A stretch of DNA of 64,000 bases from Pontibacter korlensis (GTDB lineage: Bacteria > Bacteroidota > Bacteroidia > Cytophagales > Hymenobacteraceae): NCBI RefSeq assembly GCF_000973725.1, contig NZ_CP009621.1:2756001-2820000 (forward strand), in the 5' to 3' direction. Every line of letters starts with the position of its first letter. The stretch's first letter is position 1. Below, in pieces: positions 7,490 to 17,058 of the stretch. The translations under genes were made by a program, and so were the position numbers. The notes beneath the pieces are model-generated. The model saw nothing but the letters and a program-made list of their open reading frames with translations, made no database searches and had not been told where the DNA came from.

Positions 7490-8566
7490 CTAGGCCGTCA
7501 GGCTTAGGTAATTAGGTGTTTCGGTTTCGCTTGTAGCTTTGCCTGTTGCAGCCATTACGATATCTTGGAGGCACTCGATCCACAATGAGCTTTTGTTCAG
7601 GCTTTCCACCAGATGCCAGGTTTCTCCGCCGTTCTCCTCAAATAACTCTCTGTACTCACGGCCTACTTCTACAGTAGTCTCCAGGCAATCCGCAATAAAG
7701 GATGGCGCAAAGGCCAGTACCTTTTTCACACCACGTTTTGTCAACTGTTTTACCACATCTTCGGTGTATGGCTTAATCCAGGGTGCATTACCCAACCTCG
7801 ACTGAAAAGCTACGGTGTAGTCTGCAGGGGCAATGCCCAGCTTCTCGGCAATCAGGCGGCTGGTTTCGTAGCACTGGGCACGGTAGCAATGCTGGTTGAG
7901 GGCGTTGTAGGCGTGGGTACAATTTGCAGCATGGCAATTGGAAACATAGTCCTTCTTGTGCAGTTGCCGCTCTGGCAGGCCGTGGTACGTAAACACGTAG
8001 TGGTCGTAATTTTCCTGGGCCATCTGGCGCCTGCCGTTCTCGGCAAAGGCCTCTACAAACTTCGGGTGGCTTAAGAAGTTTTGTACCGTGTGTAGCTCTG
8101 GCACAACCTGCCACTTGTTTATTACCTCTGTTACCTGCTGCGACGCCGATCCAGTGGTAGCCGATGCGTACTGCGGGTAAAGCGGTATCACCACAATTCT
8201 GGATATTCCCTGCATCCTGAACTCGTGCAGTGCATCTGGCACAGCAGGGTTCTGGTAGCGCATACCCAGCCTCACAAAATAGTTATTGCCAAGCGCATGC
8301 TGCAGTTGCTGCGCTACTTCGTAGCCGTATACTTTCAGCGGCGAACCTTGTGGTGTCCATAGCTCCTGGTATACTTTTGCCGACTTAGGCGCTCGGGTAG
8401 GGGCTATGATCAGGTTAACCAACATCCAGCGGTTCAGGAAGGGAATGTCCAGCACACGTGCATCCATCAGGAACTCGCGCAGGTATTTGCGTACATCGGC
8501 AACGGCCGGGCTGTCTGGCGTGCCCTGGTTTATAAGTAGTACTCCGGTTTTACTTAGGTTATACAT
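7490..8566 (-). CDS. hemH: Ferrochelatase HemH
   Basis: Inserts Fe2+ into protoporphyrin IX, the last step of protoheme synthesis (358 aa). Recognised by the N-terminal 'GVLLINQGTPDSP', the catalytic-His segment 'FTYHGLPERQL', the 'FQSRLGNAPWIKPYTED' motif and the C-terminal 'APSFIADCLETTVEVGREYRE' region. Cys residues in the middle ('CHAANC', 'HCYRAQC') match those of other Bacteroidota ferrochelatases. Its start overlaps the end of hemA by 8 nt, so the two are co-translated. Together they place the first and last heme enzymes directly after the catalase gene. Confidence 0.95.
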   Translation of the reverse strand: MYNLSKTGVLLINQGTPDSPAVADVRKYLREFLMDARVLDIPFLNRWMLVNLIIAPTRAPKSAKVYQELWTPQGSPLKVYGYEVAQQLQHALGNNYFVRLGMRYQNPAVPDALHEFRMQGISRIVVIPLYPQYASATTGSASQQVTEVINKWQVVPELHTVQNFLSHPKFVEAFAENGRRQMAQENYDHYVFTYHGLPERQLHKKDYVSNCHAANCTHAYNALNQHCYRAQCYETSRLIAEKLGIAPADYTVAFQSRLGNAPWIKPYTEDVVKQLTKRGVKKVLAFAPSFIADCLETTVEVGREYRELFEENGGETWHLVESLNKSSLWIECLQDIVMAATGKATSETETPNYLSLTA

Positions 8567-9815
8567 GGGTAATCTCCTCTGCAGGGGTAATGTTAAATAA
8601 TGTTTGTATGGAGGATAAGAGCTTCTGCCTGTCTGCTCCGGCAGTGGCTCTGAGAGCTCCCGCAGGGCGACGTATCAGCCTGTCCAATGCTGCCTTGGTA
8701 GCTGCATTCAGATCAGCAGGTTGAGCCGACTGCTGATGCTTTGCTAGCTCGGAAGTCAGTACATCAGCAAAAAAGCTTTTCAACTCACTGATTGCCTTTG
8801 CCACTGGTTGGTCCTGCAGCCACTCGGCATACTGTATGGTTTCTTCCGAAACTATTTCTTCTACTTCCGCTATGGCTGCTTGCCGGGTCGCCAGCACTGC
8901 TTGTGTGCGGTTATTGATCTGGTCTATGTTCACCAGTATAGTGTTTGCTAACTGTGAGGCAGCTGGGGCTATACTTTGCGGCACCGACAGGTCCAGCAAT
9001 ACACGCTTTGCTTTTGCCGCTCCAAGTTGTTCAGGCTGCAGTTGCTCTCCGCCGCCTACACAACTTACCACCACATCAAACTCACTTATCTCAGATAAAT
9101 AATGTTGGTACGGGATGTGCTGCACATTCAGGTCAGCAGCAAGTTTAGCCGCTTTAGCATCGGTGCGGTTGGTAAGCGTTATATCTGTAAAGCCAAACGA
9201 AGTGGCGTAACGGGCAATGTCGGTGCCCATTTGGCCTGTGCCAATAATCAGCATGCGTTTGGCTGAAAATTCTTTTCTAGGATAAAAATCACTCAGGCGC
9301 TCCAGGGCGGCATAGCCTACTGAGGCTGCTCCTGACCGGAAATCTGTTTCGTTGTGCACGCGCTTATGTGTTCTGAATAGTGTCTGCAATGCCTGGTGCA
9401 GTAAAGGAGTCCCCAGCTTCAGGTCGTTTGTCAGTTTATAGCTTTCCTTAAACTGGGTGATGATCTGCCTGTCGCCAATAACCTGGGAGCGCAGTCCCAA
9501 GCCTACTTCCAGCAGGTAGTGTAAGGTGCTCTCACTGTGGCTGTACTGCGTAAATCGCGCTGCAAATGCTGCTGTGTCCTGTATGTTTTTGAAGCGCAGC
9601 AGTTTTTCCTGTATCATGCCGGGTGTGGCATGGTTTGTTTCATAATATATTTCGGTGCGGTTGCAGGTAGTTAGCACCATGATACCCTCTACCAGCTGCT
9701 CCGCTTTTAGTGCCTGCATAAACGCTGCCGCTTCGTCTTTGCTCAGCTGTAGTGCCTGCCGACATTCCAGAGAGGCTGTTTGGTGCGATATAGAAATTAC
9801 CTGTAGAGAATTCAT
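8559..9815 (-). CDS. hemA: Glutamyl-tRNA reductase HemA
   Basis: NADPH-dependent reduction of glutamyl-tRNA to glutamate-1-semialdehyde, the first committed and usually rate-limiting step of the C5 tetrapyrrole pathway. The start is taken at the Met beginning 'MNSLQVISISHQTASLECR'; an upstream Met at 9902 would add 29 residues unlike the family. The catalytic Cys lies in 'VLTTCNRTEIYYE', the tRNA-binding region in 'EVGLGLRSQVIGDRQII', the NADPH fold in 'MLIIGTGQMGTDIARY', and the dimerisation helix at the C-terminus. About 418 aa, normal length. It follows katA by 91 bp and overlaps hemH by 8 nt. Confidence 0.95.
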   Translation of the reverse strand: MNSLQVISISHQTASLECRQALQLSKDEAAAFMQALKAEQLVEGIMVLTTCNRTEIYYETNHATPGMIQEKLLRFKNIQDTAAFAARFTQYSHSESTLHYLLEVGLGLRSQVIGDRQIITQFKESYKLTNDLKLGTPLLHQALQTLFRTHKRVHNETDFRSGAASVGYAALERLSDFYPRKEFSAKRMLIIGTGQMGTDIARYATSFGFTDITLTNRTDAKAAKLAADLNVQHIPYQHYLSEISEFDVVVSCVGGGEQLQPEQLGAAKAKRVLLDLSVPQSIAPAASQLANTILVNIDQINNRTQAVLATRQAAIAEVEEIVSEETIQYAEWLQDQPVAKAISELKSFFADVLTSELAKHQQSAQPADLNAATKAALDRLIRRPAGALRATAGADRQKLLSSIQTLFNITPAEEITHV

Positions 9816-9906
9816 GTATGATAAAAGACTAGGTGTTTGTCGCTTGTGTGGCTTAGTAGTGGTGAGTAATAGCGGGCCAGGATGTTGTGCCCAGCCCGCC
9901 ATACTT

Positions 9907-11439
9907 TTAGTTTTTAGCAGTCAAGCCTGTTACTTCAGCTTTGTTCAGTTTCAGGGCCTTGATTAGGCGGTTGCCATAGTCGGCATCAGCCTGGTAGAAG
10001 TAGCTAACCATTTTGTTCACTATTTCTTTGTTGCTAACCTGGCCAAGGTCGCCTGCCAGGTTGCTGATCAGGTGCTTCTTGTCAGCTTCAGACAAAGAGC
10101 GATACAAGTCACCAGCCTGTGCAAAGTTGTTCTGCTTGCTGATAACACGCTGCATGGTCTCCGCATCGATCTTGCTGGTGGAGTACTCGTACTGCTTGTT
10201 GTCAGTATAAGTGCCTTGCTTGGTCACGCTTGGCTCGTAGTTGATGTTGGAGTTCTTGCCGCGGTCGCTGTAAGCACCGTTTTGGTTGTTGCTGTTAACC
10301 TCTACTTTGGGGGCATTAACGGCGATGCGCTGGAAGTTTGAGCCCAGGCGGTAACGCTGTGTATCGAAGTAAGAGAACACACGGCCCTGCAGCAGCTTGT
10401 CTTCAGATGGCTCAATACCCGGTACCAGAGTGCCAGGCGAGAAAGCAGCCTGCTCTACCTCTTCGAAGAAGTTGCCTGGTACGCGGTTCAGCGTCATTTT
10501 ACCGATCTTCATACTTGGCGCGATAGACTCAGGCCAGATCTTGGTTGGGTCCAGCGGGTTGAAGTCAAACTTATCAAGATCTTCCGGCTTGATCATCTGC
10601 ACAGAAAGCTCCCACGCCGGGAAGTTGCCTTTGCCGATTTGCTCGTACAGGTCGGTAGTAGCGTGTGAGTGATCTTTCCCTTGTACTGCAGAAGCCTCTG
10701 CGGCTGCCAGGCTCCTCACGCCCTGCAATGATGTCCACTTATACTTTACATAAGTAACCTCGCCTTGTGCGTTTATCCATTTAAAGGCATGCACGCCGAA
10801 GCCATCCATCTGGCGATAGTTGGCAGGTGTGCCCAGGTTGGTGTACAGGTACGTAAGCATGTTCGTCGCCTCTGGCTGGTGCGACAAGAAGTCGAACACA
10901 CGGTTCTGGTCCTGCTTGTTATAGATAGGCGATGGTTTGAAGGAGTGCACCATATCCGGGAACTTGATAGCATCGCGTATAAAGAACACAGGCAGGTTAT
11001 TGCCTACAAGATCGTAATTGCCTTGGTCAGTGTAGAACTTAACGGCAAAACCGCGTGGGTCGCGTAGGGTCTCTGGTGAGCCCTGCTCGTGCACTACAGT
11101 AGAGAAACGAACAAAAAGCGGCGTTTTTTTACCTTTTGTGTTGAATAAGGAAGCCTGGGTATACTGTGTAAAGTCGCCGTAGCTTTCGAACTCACCGTAG
11201 GCACCGGCGCCACGTGCGTGCACTACGCGCTCAGGTATACGCTCTCTATCGAAAGAGGCTAGTTTCTCGATCAGGTGAACGTCTTCCAGCAATACTGGAC
11301 CGTTCTCACCGGCAGTTTTTGAGCTCTGGTTGTTGCCAACCGGAGCACCTGTGTTGGTGGTTAATGGCTTCTGCTGTGCAAAGGCCATATGCCCTGATGC
11401 CAAAATAGTAACTCCAAGTAAAAGTACTTTTTTTAACAT
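9907..11439 (-). CDS. katA: Exported monofunctional heme catalase
   Basis: Clade-type small-subunit heme catalase (510 aa) that converts hydrogen peroxide to water and oxygen. A signal peptide precedes the mature enzyme (cleavage about residue 22, 'HMAFAQQ'), so it is probably periplasmic. Active-site features: distal His74 in 'RVVHARGAGAYGEF', Asn147/148 in 'DLVGNNLPVFFIRD', and proximal heme ligand Tyr357 in 'RVFSYFDTQRYRLG'. It is followed by hemA, hemH and an exported ankyrin protein, which suggests a peroxide-defence unit with its own heme supply. No OxyR or PerR gene is adjacent. Confidence 0.95.
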   Translation of the reverse strand: MLKKVLLLGVTILASGHMAFAQQKPLTTNTGAPVGNNQSSKTAGENGPVLLEDVHLIEKLASFDRERIPERVVHARGAGAYGEFESYGDFTQYTQASLFNTKGKKTPLFVRFSTVVHEQGSPETLRDPRGFAVKFYTDQGNYDLVGNNLPVFFIRDAIKFPDMVHSFKPSPIYNKQDQNRVFDFLSHQPEATNMLTYLYTNLGTPANYRQMDGFGVHAFKWINAQGEVTYVKYKWTSLQGVRSLAAAEASAVQGKDHSHATTDLYEQIGKGNFPAWELSVQMIKPEDLDKFDFNPLDPTKIWPESIAPSMKIGKMTLNRVPGNFFEEVEQAAFSPGTLVPGIEPSEDKLLQGRVFSYFDTQRYRLGSNFQRIAVNAPKVEVNSNNQNGAYSDRGKNSNINYEPSVTKQGTYTDNKQYEYSTSKIDAETMQRVISKQNNFAQAGDLYRSLSEADKKHLISNLAGDLGQVSNKEIVNKMVSYFYQADADYGNRLIKALKLNKAEVTGLTAKN

Positions 11440-11702
11440 GTCTGTGATGTGGTTTAGTTATTGACATCACAAAAGTCCTTTACTTGGTGCTATAGATCAA
11501 ATAAATTAATATAATGAGGTTATAGATATACCTTATATGTGGTAGCAGCTATTTATGTATGAAGAAGTTGACTGGAGTAGATAAGTTGGGTTAGGGACAA
11601 ATTTTTAGTGATGTAGCCTTAATTCACAGCCTATATTTTCTGCTATTCCTGATTTGCAGCTTCTTGGTACAGGCTTAACAACACTTGCTACAGCAAATGC
11701 TC

Positions 11703-11993
11703 TTATACTTCCACCTGCCTGTACGACCAGGCCTCCGGTTTCTCGGCAAAAAGCGTTTTGGTGGCTGGCCATACTTGCCCGAATAGCTCGGAGCCGCGGT
11801 AATTGTTCAGGTGTTCTTCCGTGTCCCAGAGGCTGTAGGTGCTGTATACGTTTAGTTGGTGCAGGTCCTGCAGTAGCTCCACATGGTTACAGCCTTCAAA
11901 GGCACGAATCTTATCTTTAGAACTGCGGAAGATCTCCAGAAACTCCTCCGTTTTCTCCGGTTTAAATGTCATCCGGACGATGCGTATCAGCAT
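11703..11993 (-). CDS. Antibiotic biosynthesis monooxygenase (ABM) domain protein
   Basis: A 96-aa cytoplasmic protein of the dimeric ferredoxin-like ABM fold, of the putative quinol monooxygenase type. Evidence: 'MLIRIVRMTFKPEKTEEFLEIF' as first strand and helix, 'GCNHVELLQDLHQLNVYSTYSLW' as the central strands, and 'LFAEKPEAWSYRQVEV' at the end. Full length for the family. Small ABM proteins act on quinones or on unknown substrates, and some bind heme (IsdG type); the heme-degrading residues cannot be judged here. A 263-bp gap separates it from katA, so it is probably transcribed alone. Confidence 0.8.
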   Translation of the reverse strand: MLIRIVRMTFKPEKTEEFLEIFRSSKDKIRAFEGCNHVELLQDLHQLNVYSTYSLWDTEEHLNNYRGSELFGQVWPATKTLFAEKPEAWSYRQVEV

Positions 11994-12058
11994 AGTATAT
12001 GTTTCTAGTTAGCCTCTTGGGCCTTTATAGCTTGATTATACCTTGCAAATCTAGGCAA

Positions 12059-12835
12059 TCAATTACCTGGGTAAAAGCGAACATCTACCTGTGAGTCGAA
12101 GCCGAGGCCAAGAAGTTCTGATGCGTTGCCTTTGTTGATGCCGATGCAGAGCTGGCCCTGGCTGTTGTATGTGCAGCAGCAGTCGCCGTCGTCTACCTGG
12201 TTGTAGTTGGGGTAAATGCGGCCTACTGTTTCGCGGCCGAAGTGTATTGTAAAAGTACGTCCATGGGCAATGGTATCAATGCTATCTCGGGTAATATCGG
12301 TAATAAGGTTGCCGTAGCAGTCCACATGGATCACGTGGCCCGTAATGGCGTGGTCGCCTAAACGGAGCTGGCGGTTGAACAGCTGCGTTATGTTATGGGT
12401 GCTTTCGCCCAGCACATCTATGTCGCCTCCTTTAGCAAGGTATACAGCGGCAGGCGCCAAGAGATCTCTGGCCGGGGATGGCATGAAAGGGTCCTCTGTT
12501 TTCAGCTCCACCACCAGTTCAGGCTGTCCATCTGTCAGCAGCGAGAGCAAGCCATTGTCAGCCAGTAAAAAATAGTGGCCTTTATACTTTGTAGCATGAT
12601 ATTTGCCTTTCTTACAACCGTGAGTGTCTACGGCCAGTATGTGTACAGTGCCCTCAGGGAAATCCTGAAACACTGCTTTGAATACATACTCGGCGTGTGC
12701 GATGTTGTAAGGCTCAATGGCATGTGTAATGTCAACAACCTGCACCTGAGCGTCTAACGAGAGGACTTTTGCCTTTACGGCAGCCACATAGTGGTCCCTA
12801 TATCCAAAGTCAGACAGAAACGTAATTACAGCCAT
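12059..12835 (-). CDS. SAM hydroxide adenosyltransferase (DUF62 family)
   Basis: Member of the S-adenosyl-L-methionine hydrolase (adenosine-forming) family (258 aa, normal length), which splits SAM to adenosine and methionine with water as nucleophile; fluorinases and chlorinases are relatives. Signatures are the N-terminal 'FLSDFGYRDHYVAAVKA', the mid-protein 'HILAVDTHGC' and 'FLLADNGLLSLL', and the C-terminal domain with 'VIHVDCYGNLITDI'. The physiological purpose in bacteria is not settled. Divergent from phoH, with a very AT-rich 97-bp region between them. Confidence 0.88.
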   Translation of the reverse strand: MAVITFLSDFGYRDHYVAAVKAKVLSLDAQVQVVDITHAIEPYNIAHAEYVFKAVFQDFPEGTVHILAVDTHGCKKGKYHATKYKGHYFLLADNGLLSLLTDGQPELVVELKTEDPFMPSPARDLLAPAAVYLAKGGDIDVLGESTHNITQLFNRQLRLGDHAITGHVIHVDCYGNLITDITRDSIDTIAHGRTFTIHFGRETVGRIYPNYNQVDDGDCCCTYNSQGQLCIGINKGNASELLGLGFDSQVDVRFYPGN

Positions 12836-12932
12836 AATGCGAACTATAATTTGAGTAGATTTGTATTAATATTACTGATTTTAATTAAATTAAAGAAAAT
12901 ATTCTTAACCTGCTATATAAGAGGGTAAACAT

Positions 12933-13976
12933 TTGGTAGAGAAAGTAATAACCTTAGAGAATATCTCTCTCATTGATTTCCTGGGTACAGAGAATCAAAA
13001 CATAAAACAGCTTGCGGCGGCATTCCCGAGCAGCAAGATTATATCGAGAGGTAACGAGATCAAGATCCAGGGCCAGACGCCTGAGATCACGAAAATCCAC
13101 GAAATCCTGTCTTCGCTGATAGACCATTACCATAAGTTTGGGAAGATTACGCATAATAGCGTAAATAGATACCTTGGCTCCGACGGAATGACGGAAGAGG
13201 AGGTTATTGTTACTTCGCCAGATGTTATCGTGTATGGCAGCAAAGGCGGCATGATCAAGGCCAAAACGCCAAACCAGCAAAAGCTAGTGGATGCGGTGGA
13301 GAAAAACGACCTGGTGTTTGCACTAGGTCCGGCCGGTACGGGTAAAACCTATATATCGGTGGCACTTGCCGTTCGTGCGCTAAAAAACAAAGAGGTCAAG
13401 AAGATTATTATCTCCAGACCTGTGGTGGAGGCTGGCGAAAGCCTTGGCTTCCTGCCTGGCGACATGAAGGACAAGGTAGATCCATACCTGCGCCCGATCT
13501 ATGACGCTCTGGAAGACATGATTCCGGTAGAAAAGCTGAAATACTACCAGGAGAACAAGATTATTGAAATTGCGCCGCTGGCATATATGCGTGGCCGCAC
13601 GCTGAACAATGCCTTTGTACTACTGGATGAGGCTCAGAACACGACACCGGCTCAGATGAAGATGTTCCTGACACGTATGGGCCCTAACGCCAAGCTGATG
13701 GTGAACGGTGACTGGTCGCAGATTGACCTGCCGCGTAACCAGCGCTCTGGTTTGATGGAGGCGCTTAACATACTTCGTGGCGTGAAGGGTATCGCCTTTG
13801 TAGAAATGAGTGCTGAAGACGTAGTACGTCACCGCCTGGTGCGCGACATTGTGAACGCGTACAGCAAACTGGAGGAGGAGCGCCGTGCCGCCCGTGAGGA
13901 GGCAAAGGCAGCTGAAGCCGGGGAGCCTGTGGCTATAAATGGTCGCAGCAAAAAGCAAGCTGCTCTTAAGCGGTAA
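12933..13976 (+). CDS. phoH: PhoH-family ATPase
   Basis: Cytoplasmic PhoH-like protein (347 aa) with an N-terminal KH-like part ('KIISRGNEIKIQGQTPEITK') and an ATPase domain: Walker A 'GPAGTGKTYIS' and Walker B 'FVLLDEAQNTTPAQMK'. PhoH relatives are linked to RNA metabolism and ribosome biogenesis; the exact reaction is unclear. The start is a TTG codon, supported by the conserved N-terminus and a purine-rich GAGGG upstream; no in-frame ATG occurs early. The C-terminal tail is rich in Ala, Glu and Lys. A terminator-like palindrome follows at 14026. Confidence 0.92.
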   Translation: MVEKVITLENISLIDFLGTENQNIKQLAAAFPSSKIISRGNEIKIQGQTPEITKIHEILSSLIDHYHKFGKITHNSVNRYLGSDGMTEEEVIVTSPDVIVYGSKGGMIKAKTPNQQKLVDAVEKNDLVFALGPAGTGKTYISVALAVRALKNKEVKKIIISRPVVEAGESLGFLPGDMKDKVDPYLRPIYDALEDMIPVEKLKYYQENKIIEIAPLAYMRGRTLNNAFVLLDEAQNTTPAQMKMFLTRMGPNAKLMVNGDWSQIDLPRNQRSGLMEALNILRGVKGIAFVEMSAEDVVRHRLVRDIVNAYSKLEEERRAAREEAKAAEAGEPVAINGRSKKQAALKR

Positions 13977-14025
13977 GGCTGGGCGTTGATAGAGAAGATT
14001 TAAATAACAAATAACGATTACATCT

Positions 14026-14060
14026 GTAGAGACGCAACTAGTTGCGTCTCTACGTTTTTA
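14026..14060 (+). terminator. Palindrome GTAGAGACGCAAC / GTTGCGTCTCTAC, terminator of phoH
   Basis: A perfect 13-bp stem with a 2-nt spacer, followed by GTTTTTA. It fits an intrinsic terminator after phoH. The GTAGAGACGCAA-type palindrome also resembles small dispersed palindromes found many times in some bacterial genomes, so it may double as a mobile repeat. Confidence 0.65.
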
Positions 14061-14071
14061 TACTTGCCTAC

Positions 14072-14500
14072 ATGATTATAGTAAAACAAGCTGATAACGA
14101 GCGGGATCTGAAAGAAGCATTTGCTATCAGGGAGACAGTTTTTGTGCAGGAGCAGCAGGTGCCCCGCGATGCAGAGTATGACGAGCATGAGCCAACGGCA
14201 AAACATTATCTGGCTACTTTTGAAGGAACACCTTGCGGAGCAGCCCGCTGGCGTAAAACTGATGCTGGTGTAAAGCTGGAGCGCTTTGCCGTACTGCCAC
14301 AGTTTCGCAACAAGAATGTAGGAGGCGAGGTGCTAAAGCTTGTGTTACAGGATGTGCAGGCAGCGCAGCCAGATCAGAAAATATACTTGCATGCTCAGTT
14401 ACCGGCTGTAAACTTTTACAAGCGCCACGGTTTTGTGCCGGAAGGCGATATGTTCAGCGAGTGCGACATTCAGCACTACAAAATGGTGTATAAGGGCTGA
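14072..14500 (+). CDS. GNAT-family N-acetyltransferase
   Basis: A GCN5-related acetyltransferase of about 142 aa that moves an acetyl group from acetyl-CoA to an unknown amine. The start at 14072 ('MIIVKQADNERDLKEAFAIR') is preferred, because the earlier Met at 14042 lies inside the terminator palindrome. The acetyl-CoA loop is in 'VLPQFRNKNVGGEVLKLVL' (a Q/R-x-x-G/N-x-G/A variant), and the end has 'NFYKRHGFVPEGDMF', typical of ElaA/YjdJ-like members. Its TGA stop overlaps the ATG of the comEC remnant (ATGA-type overlap TGATG), so the pair was once a translational unit. Confidence 0.88.
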   Translation: MIIVKQADNERDLKEAFAIRETVFVQEQQVPRDAEYDEHEPTAKHYLATFEGTPCGAARWRKTDAGVKLERFAVLPQFRNKNVGGEVLKLVLQDVQAAQPDQKIYLHAQLPAVNFYKRHGFVPEGDMFSECDIQHYKMVYKG

Positions 14501-16600
14501 TGTTGCGGTGGGCGCCATATCCGTTTGTGCGCATCACGCTTAGCTTTATAGCAGGCATTCTGCTGTACCTGGTGTAAGGCAGGCAAATCGGGCATGGGCC
14601 CGGGTTGCTTGCCTTTTTCTTTGTCTCCTTTATGGCTGCCGCTTTACTAGCCAGAAAGTATAAAACTGCTTTTGCCACCGATGTTGCCGGTATACTCGGC
14701 CTGCTTACATGGCCGGTCTTGGGCTTTGTGGTAACGCACCAACGTATCGAACAACATTACCCCAATCATCTGCTGCACCTGCAGTCAGCGCCTACCCATT
14801 ACACAGGTGTGGTGCAGGATTACGTGCTACAGAAGCCCGGTTACCAGAGTACAGTACTACAGGTAGAGCAGGTAAAGGTAAACGGCATCTGGCAAAAAGC
14901 TGCCGGCAAAGTACAGCTCTCCGTACCACACGACTCGGAGCAGGCCTATGAGTTAAACTATGGTGATGTGCTGCTGGTAAAAGGCGCTCCGCAAGAAGTA
15001 GCCCCTCCACTTAATTCCAGCCAGTTTAACTATAAAGCTTACCTGGCCAATAAAAACATTTATCACCGGCACTACCTGCAGCAGCACCAGTACCAGAAGA
15101 TTGCTTCTGATCCGCCAATGTCGATTTTATACTATAGCATACAGCTACGTCGGCAGCTGGACGATGTATTGCGGGAGCGGGCAGGAGAGAAGCGGGAGTA
15201 TGCCATTGCCTCGGCTCTTATGCTTGGGGTGAAGGATGAGCTGGATAACAGCATCAGGCAAGCGTATGCCGACACAGGCACCATACACGTGTTGGCGGTG
15301 TCCGGACTGCATGTGGGGCTCATTTACTCGGTGTTGATGTTTGTGCTGGCAAGATTCAGTACCACTGCCAGGCAGCGGTGGATAGGGGCTATGCTTGTGC
15401 TGGCAGTGCTCTGGCTTTATGCCTTTATTACGGGGCTGTCTCCATCAGTGCTGCGAGCAGTAGTCATGTTTAGCCTTGTTACTTTCGGGGTGGCGCTACA
15501 GCGTAGAACCAGCATTTATAACACTGTTGCTTTTGCGGCTTTGGCGCTGCTCTTCTTTAACCCTTATAACCTGTTGGAGGTGGGCTTTCAGCTATCGTTT
15601 CTGGCAGTGCTGGGGATTGTGTACCTGCAGCCAAAGTTCTACAATTTGCTGGAGTATCGACACCGCGCTCTCGACTTTGTGTGGGCGCTGTTTACGGTGT
15701 CGCTGGCAGCACAGCTGGTTACCTTTCCGCTGGGGCTATACTATTTCCACCAGTTCCCTGTGTATTTTTGGCTAGCAAACATATTTGTGGTGGTGGCCGC
15801 TACATTCGTGCTTTACTCCGGCGGCCGCGCTGTTGCTATATGCTGTGCCAGGAGTAGGTTGGCTGCTCTTTAAGATACATTTTGGGCTTATCTGGTTGAT
15901 GAATGAGTTCAACCTGTGTGTGCAGCAATGGCCACAGTCAATCCTGAGCGGCATCGGTATTAGCGCGTGACAAACCTTTCTTCTCTACCTGCTGATCCTG
16001 GCTTTTATACTTTTCATGGTTCTGAAGAAGCTACGCTTTTTAAGTATAGCTGTAGGCTTAGCTACCGTGCTTTCGGTGCATCAGGTTTGGGAGGAGGTAC
16101 AGCAAAAACAGCAAAGGCAACTGGTGGTATACAGTGTGCGGGGGAACACAGGTATCGGCTTAGTACAAGGGCAAAAAGCTATGTTATTAGCTGACTCTGC
16201 TTTACTAGCAAATCAACAGAACTATACTTTTAATGTACAGCCGTACCTTTGGCAACTGGGGGTGCAGGAACCTCAATTTACCTTACTTACCGAAACAACA
16301 TCTCCAACTGTTACTTTACCCGACAGCAACGAGCTATTGGTGTGGCAGGGGCAGCGCCTGCTTATACTATCGTACCCCCCTAGGCTGCAGGCTTGCTCTG
16401 ATTTTGCCATAGATTATCTGATGTTGCGGAGGAATGTGCGTGTGAGGCCGGAGCAGCTGCAGCAGTATACTTTCGGTAAGCTTATACTTGACGCCTCTAA
16501 CACTCCTCGTTACCGCCAGCGCCTTCACCAACAGCTCGACACGCTGGGCATCGCTTATTATGATGTTGCAGACTCAGGGGCTTTTGTGCTGGAGTTGTAG
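14500..16600 (+). pseudogene. comEC: comEC/rec2 competence DNA-uptake channel, decayed
   Basis: ComEC forms the inner-membrane channel for DNA uptake in natural transformation. Here about 700 codons in sum match a full-length gene but are interrupted three times. (1) The frame from ATG 14500 ('MLRWAPYPFVRITLSF') meets TAA at 14575-14577. (2) The main part 14605-15830, with the competence-domain motif 'GTIHVLAVSGLHVGLIYSVL' and several membrane helices, shifts frame at GGCGGCCGC near 15830. (3) The resumed frame ('LLLYAVPGVGWLLFKIHF') meets TGA at 15968-15970 before the C-terminal part (16016-16600). Transformation through this protein is probably lost, unless the breaks are sequence errors. 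It overlaps the GNAT stop. Confidence 0.85.
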
Positions 16601-16685
16601 CTGCTTTTTTGCTTTATGCAGCAGGGCTATAAAGCAAAAAAGCAGCTTGCGCTGCCCAACTAAACTTTCAAATAGGAATAAAGAG

Positions 16686-16767
16686 TGCGCACGGGGAGAT
16701 TCGAACTCCCACACCCGAAGGCACCACCCCCTCAAGATGGCGTGTCTACCGATTTCACCACGTGCGC
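16686..16767 (-). tRNA. tRNA-Leu (anticodon GAG)
   Basis: An 82-nt class II tRNA. The acceptor stem GCGCACG pairs with CGTGCGC; the D-arm is GTGGTGAAATCGGTAGACAC; the anticodon stem CCATC/GGTGG encloses loop TTGAGGG with GAG at 34-36; there is a long variable arm GTGCCTTCGGGTGTG; the T-arm is GGGAGTTCGAATCTCCC. It is on the opposite strand to the genes on both sides. Confidence 0.93.
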
Positions 16768-17058
16768 TGGTAAAGGTGGTTGCAAAAGTAAAAACGGCTC
16801 CTGACAAAAGCAAAGCCTATTTATCAAAAAAAGCCATGTTTATACTTTAAGGCTAAAATGTGACAAGTAAAGAACCTAAGTCCGGTTTCTCTGTGTTAGC
16901 ACATAAGAAAGTACAGTGCCTCTTTTAAAGTATAAAATTTTAAAGACAAAGCAGCTGTATTTATAGGGGCTTCCGGAGATTATTTATACCTTTAGGTCTG
17001 TGCTACAGGTAGGTAGTCTTGAATTTGTTTATGGGCCTAATCGCTTTGATATAAATAT

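Noticed and set aside
9815..9902. Longer N-terminus for HemA
   Set aside because: The extra 29 residues do not resemble the family, and the Met at 9815 starts the conserved region.
16574..16813. 79-residue minus-strand frame across tRNA-Leu(GAG)
   Set aside because: It runs through the tRNA gene and has no protein features.
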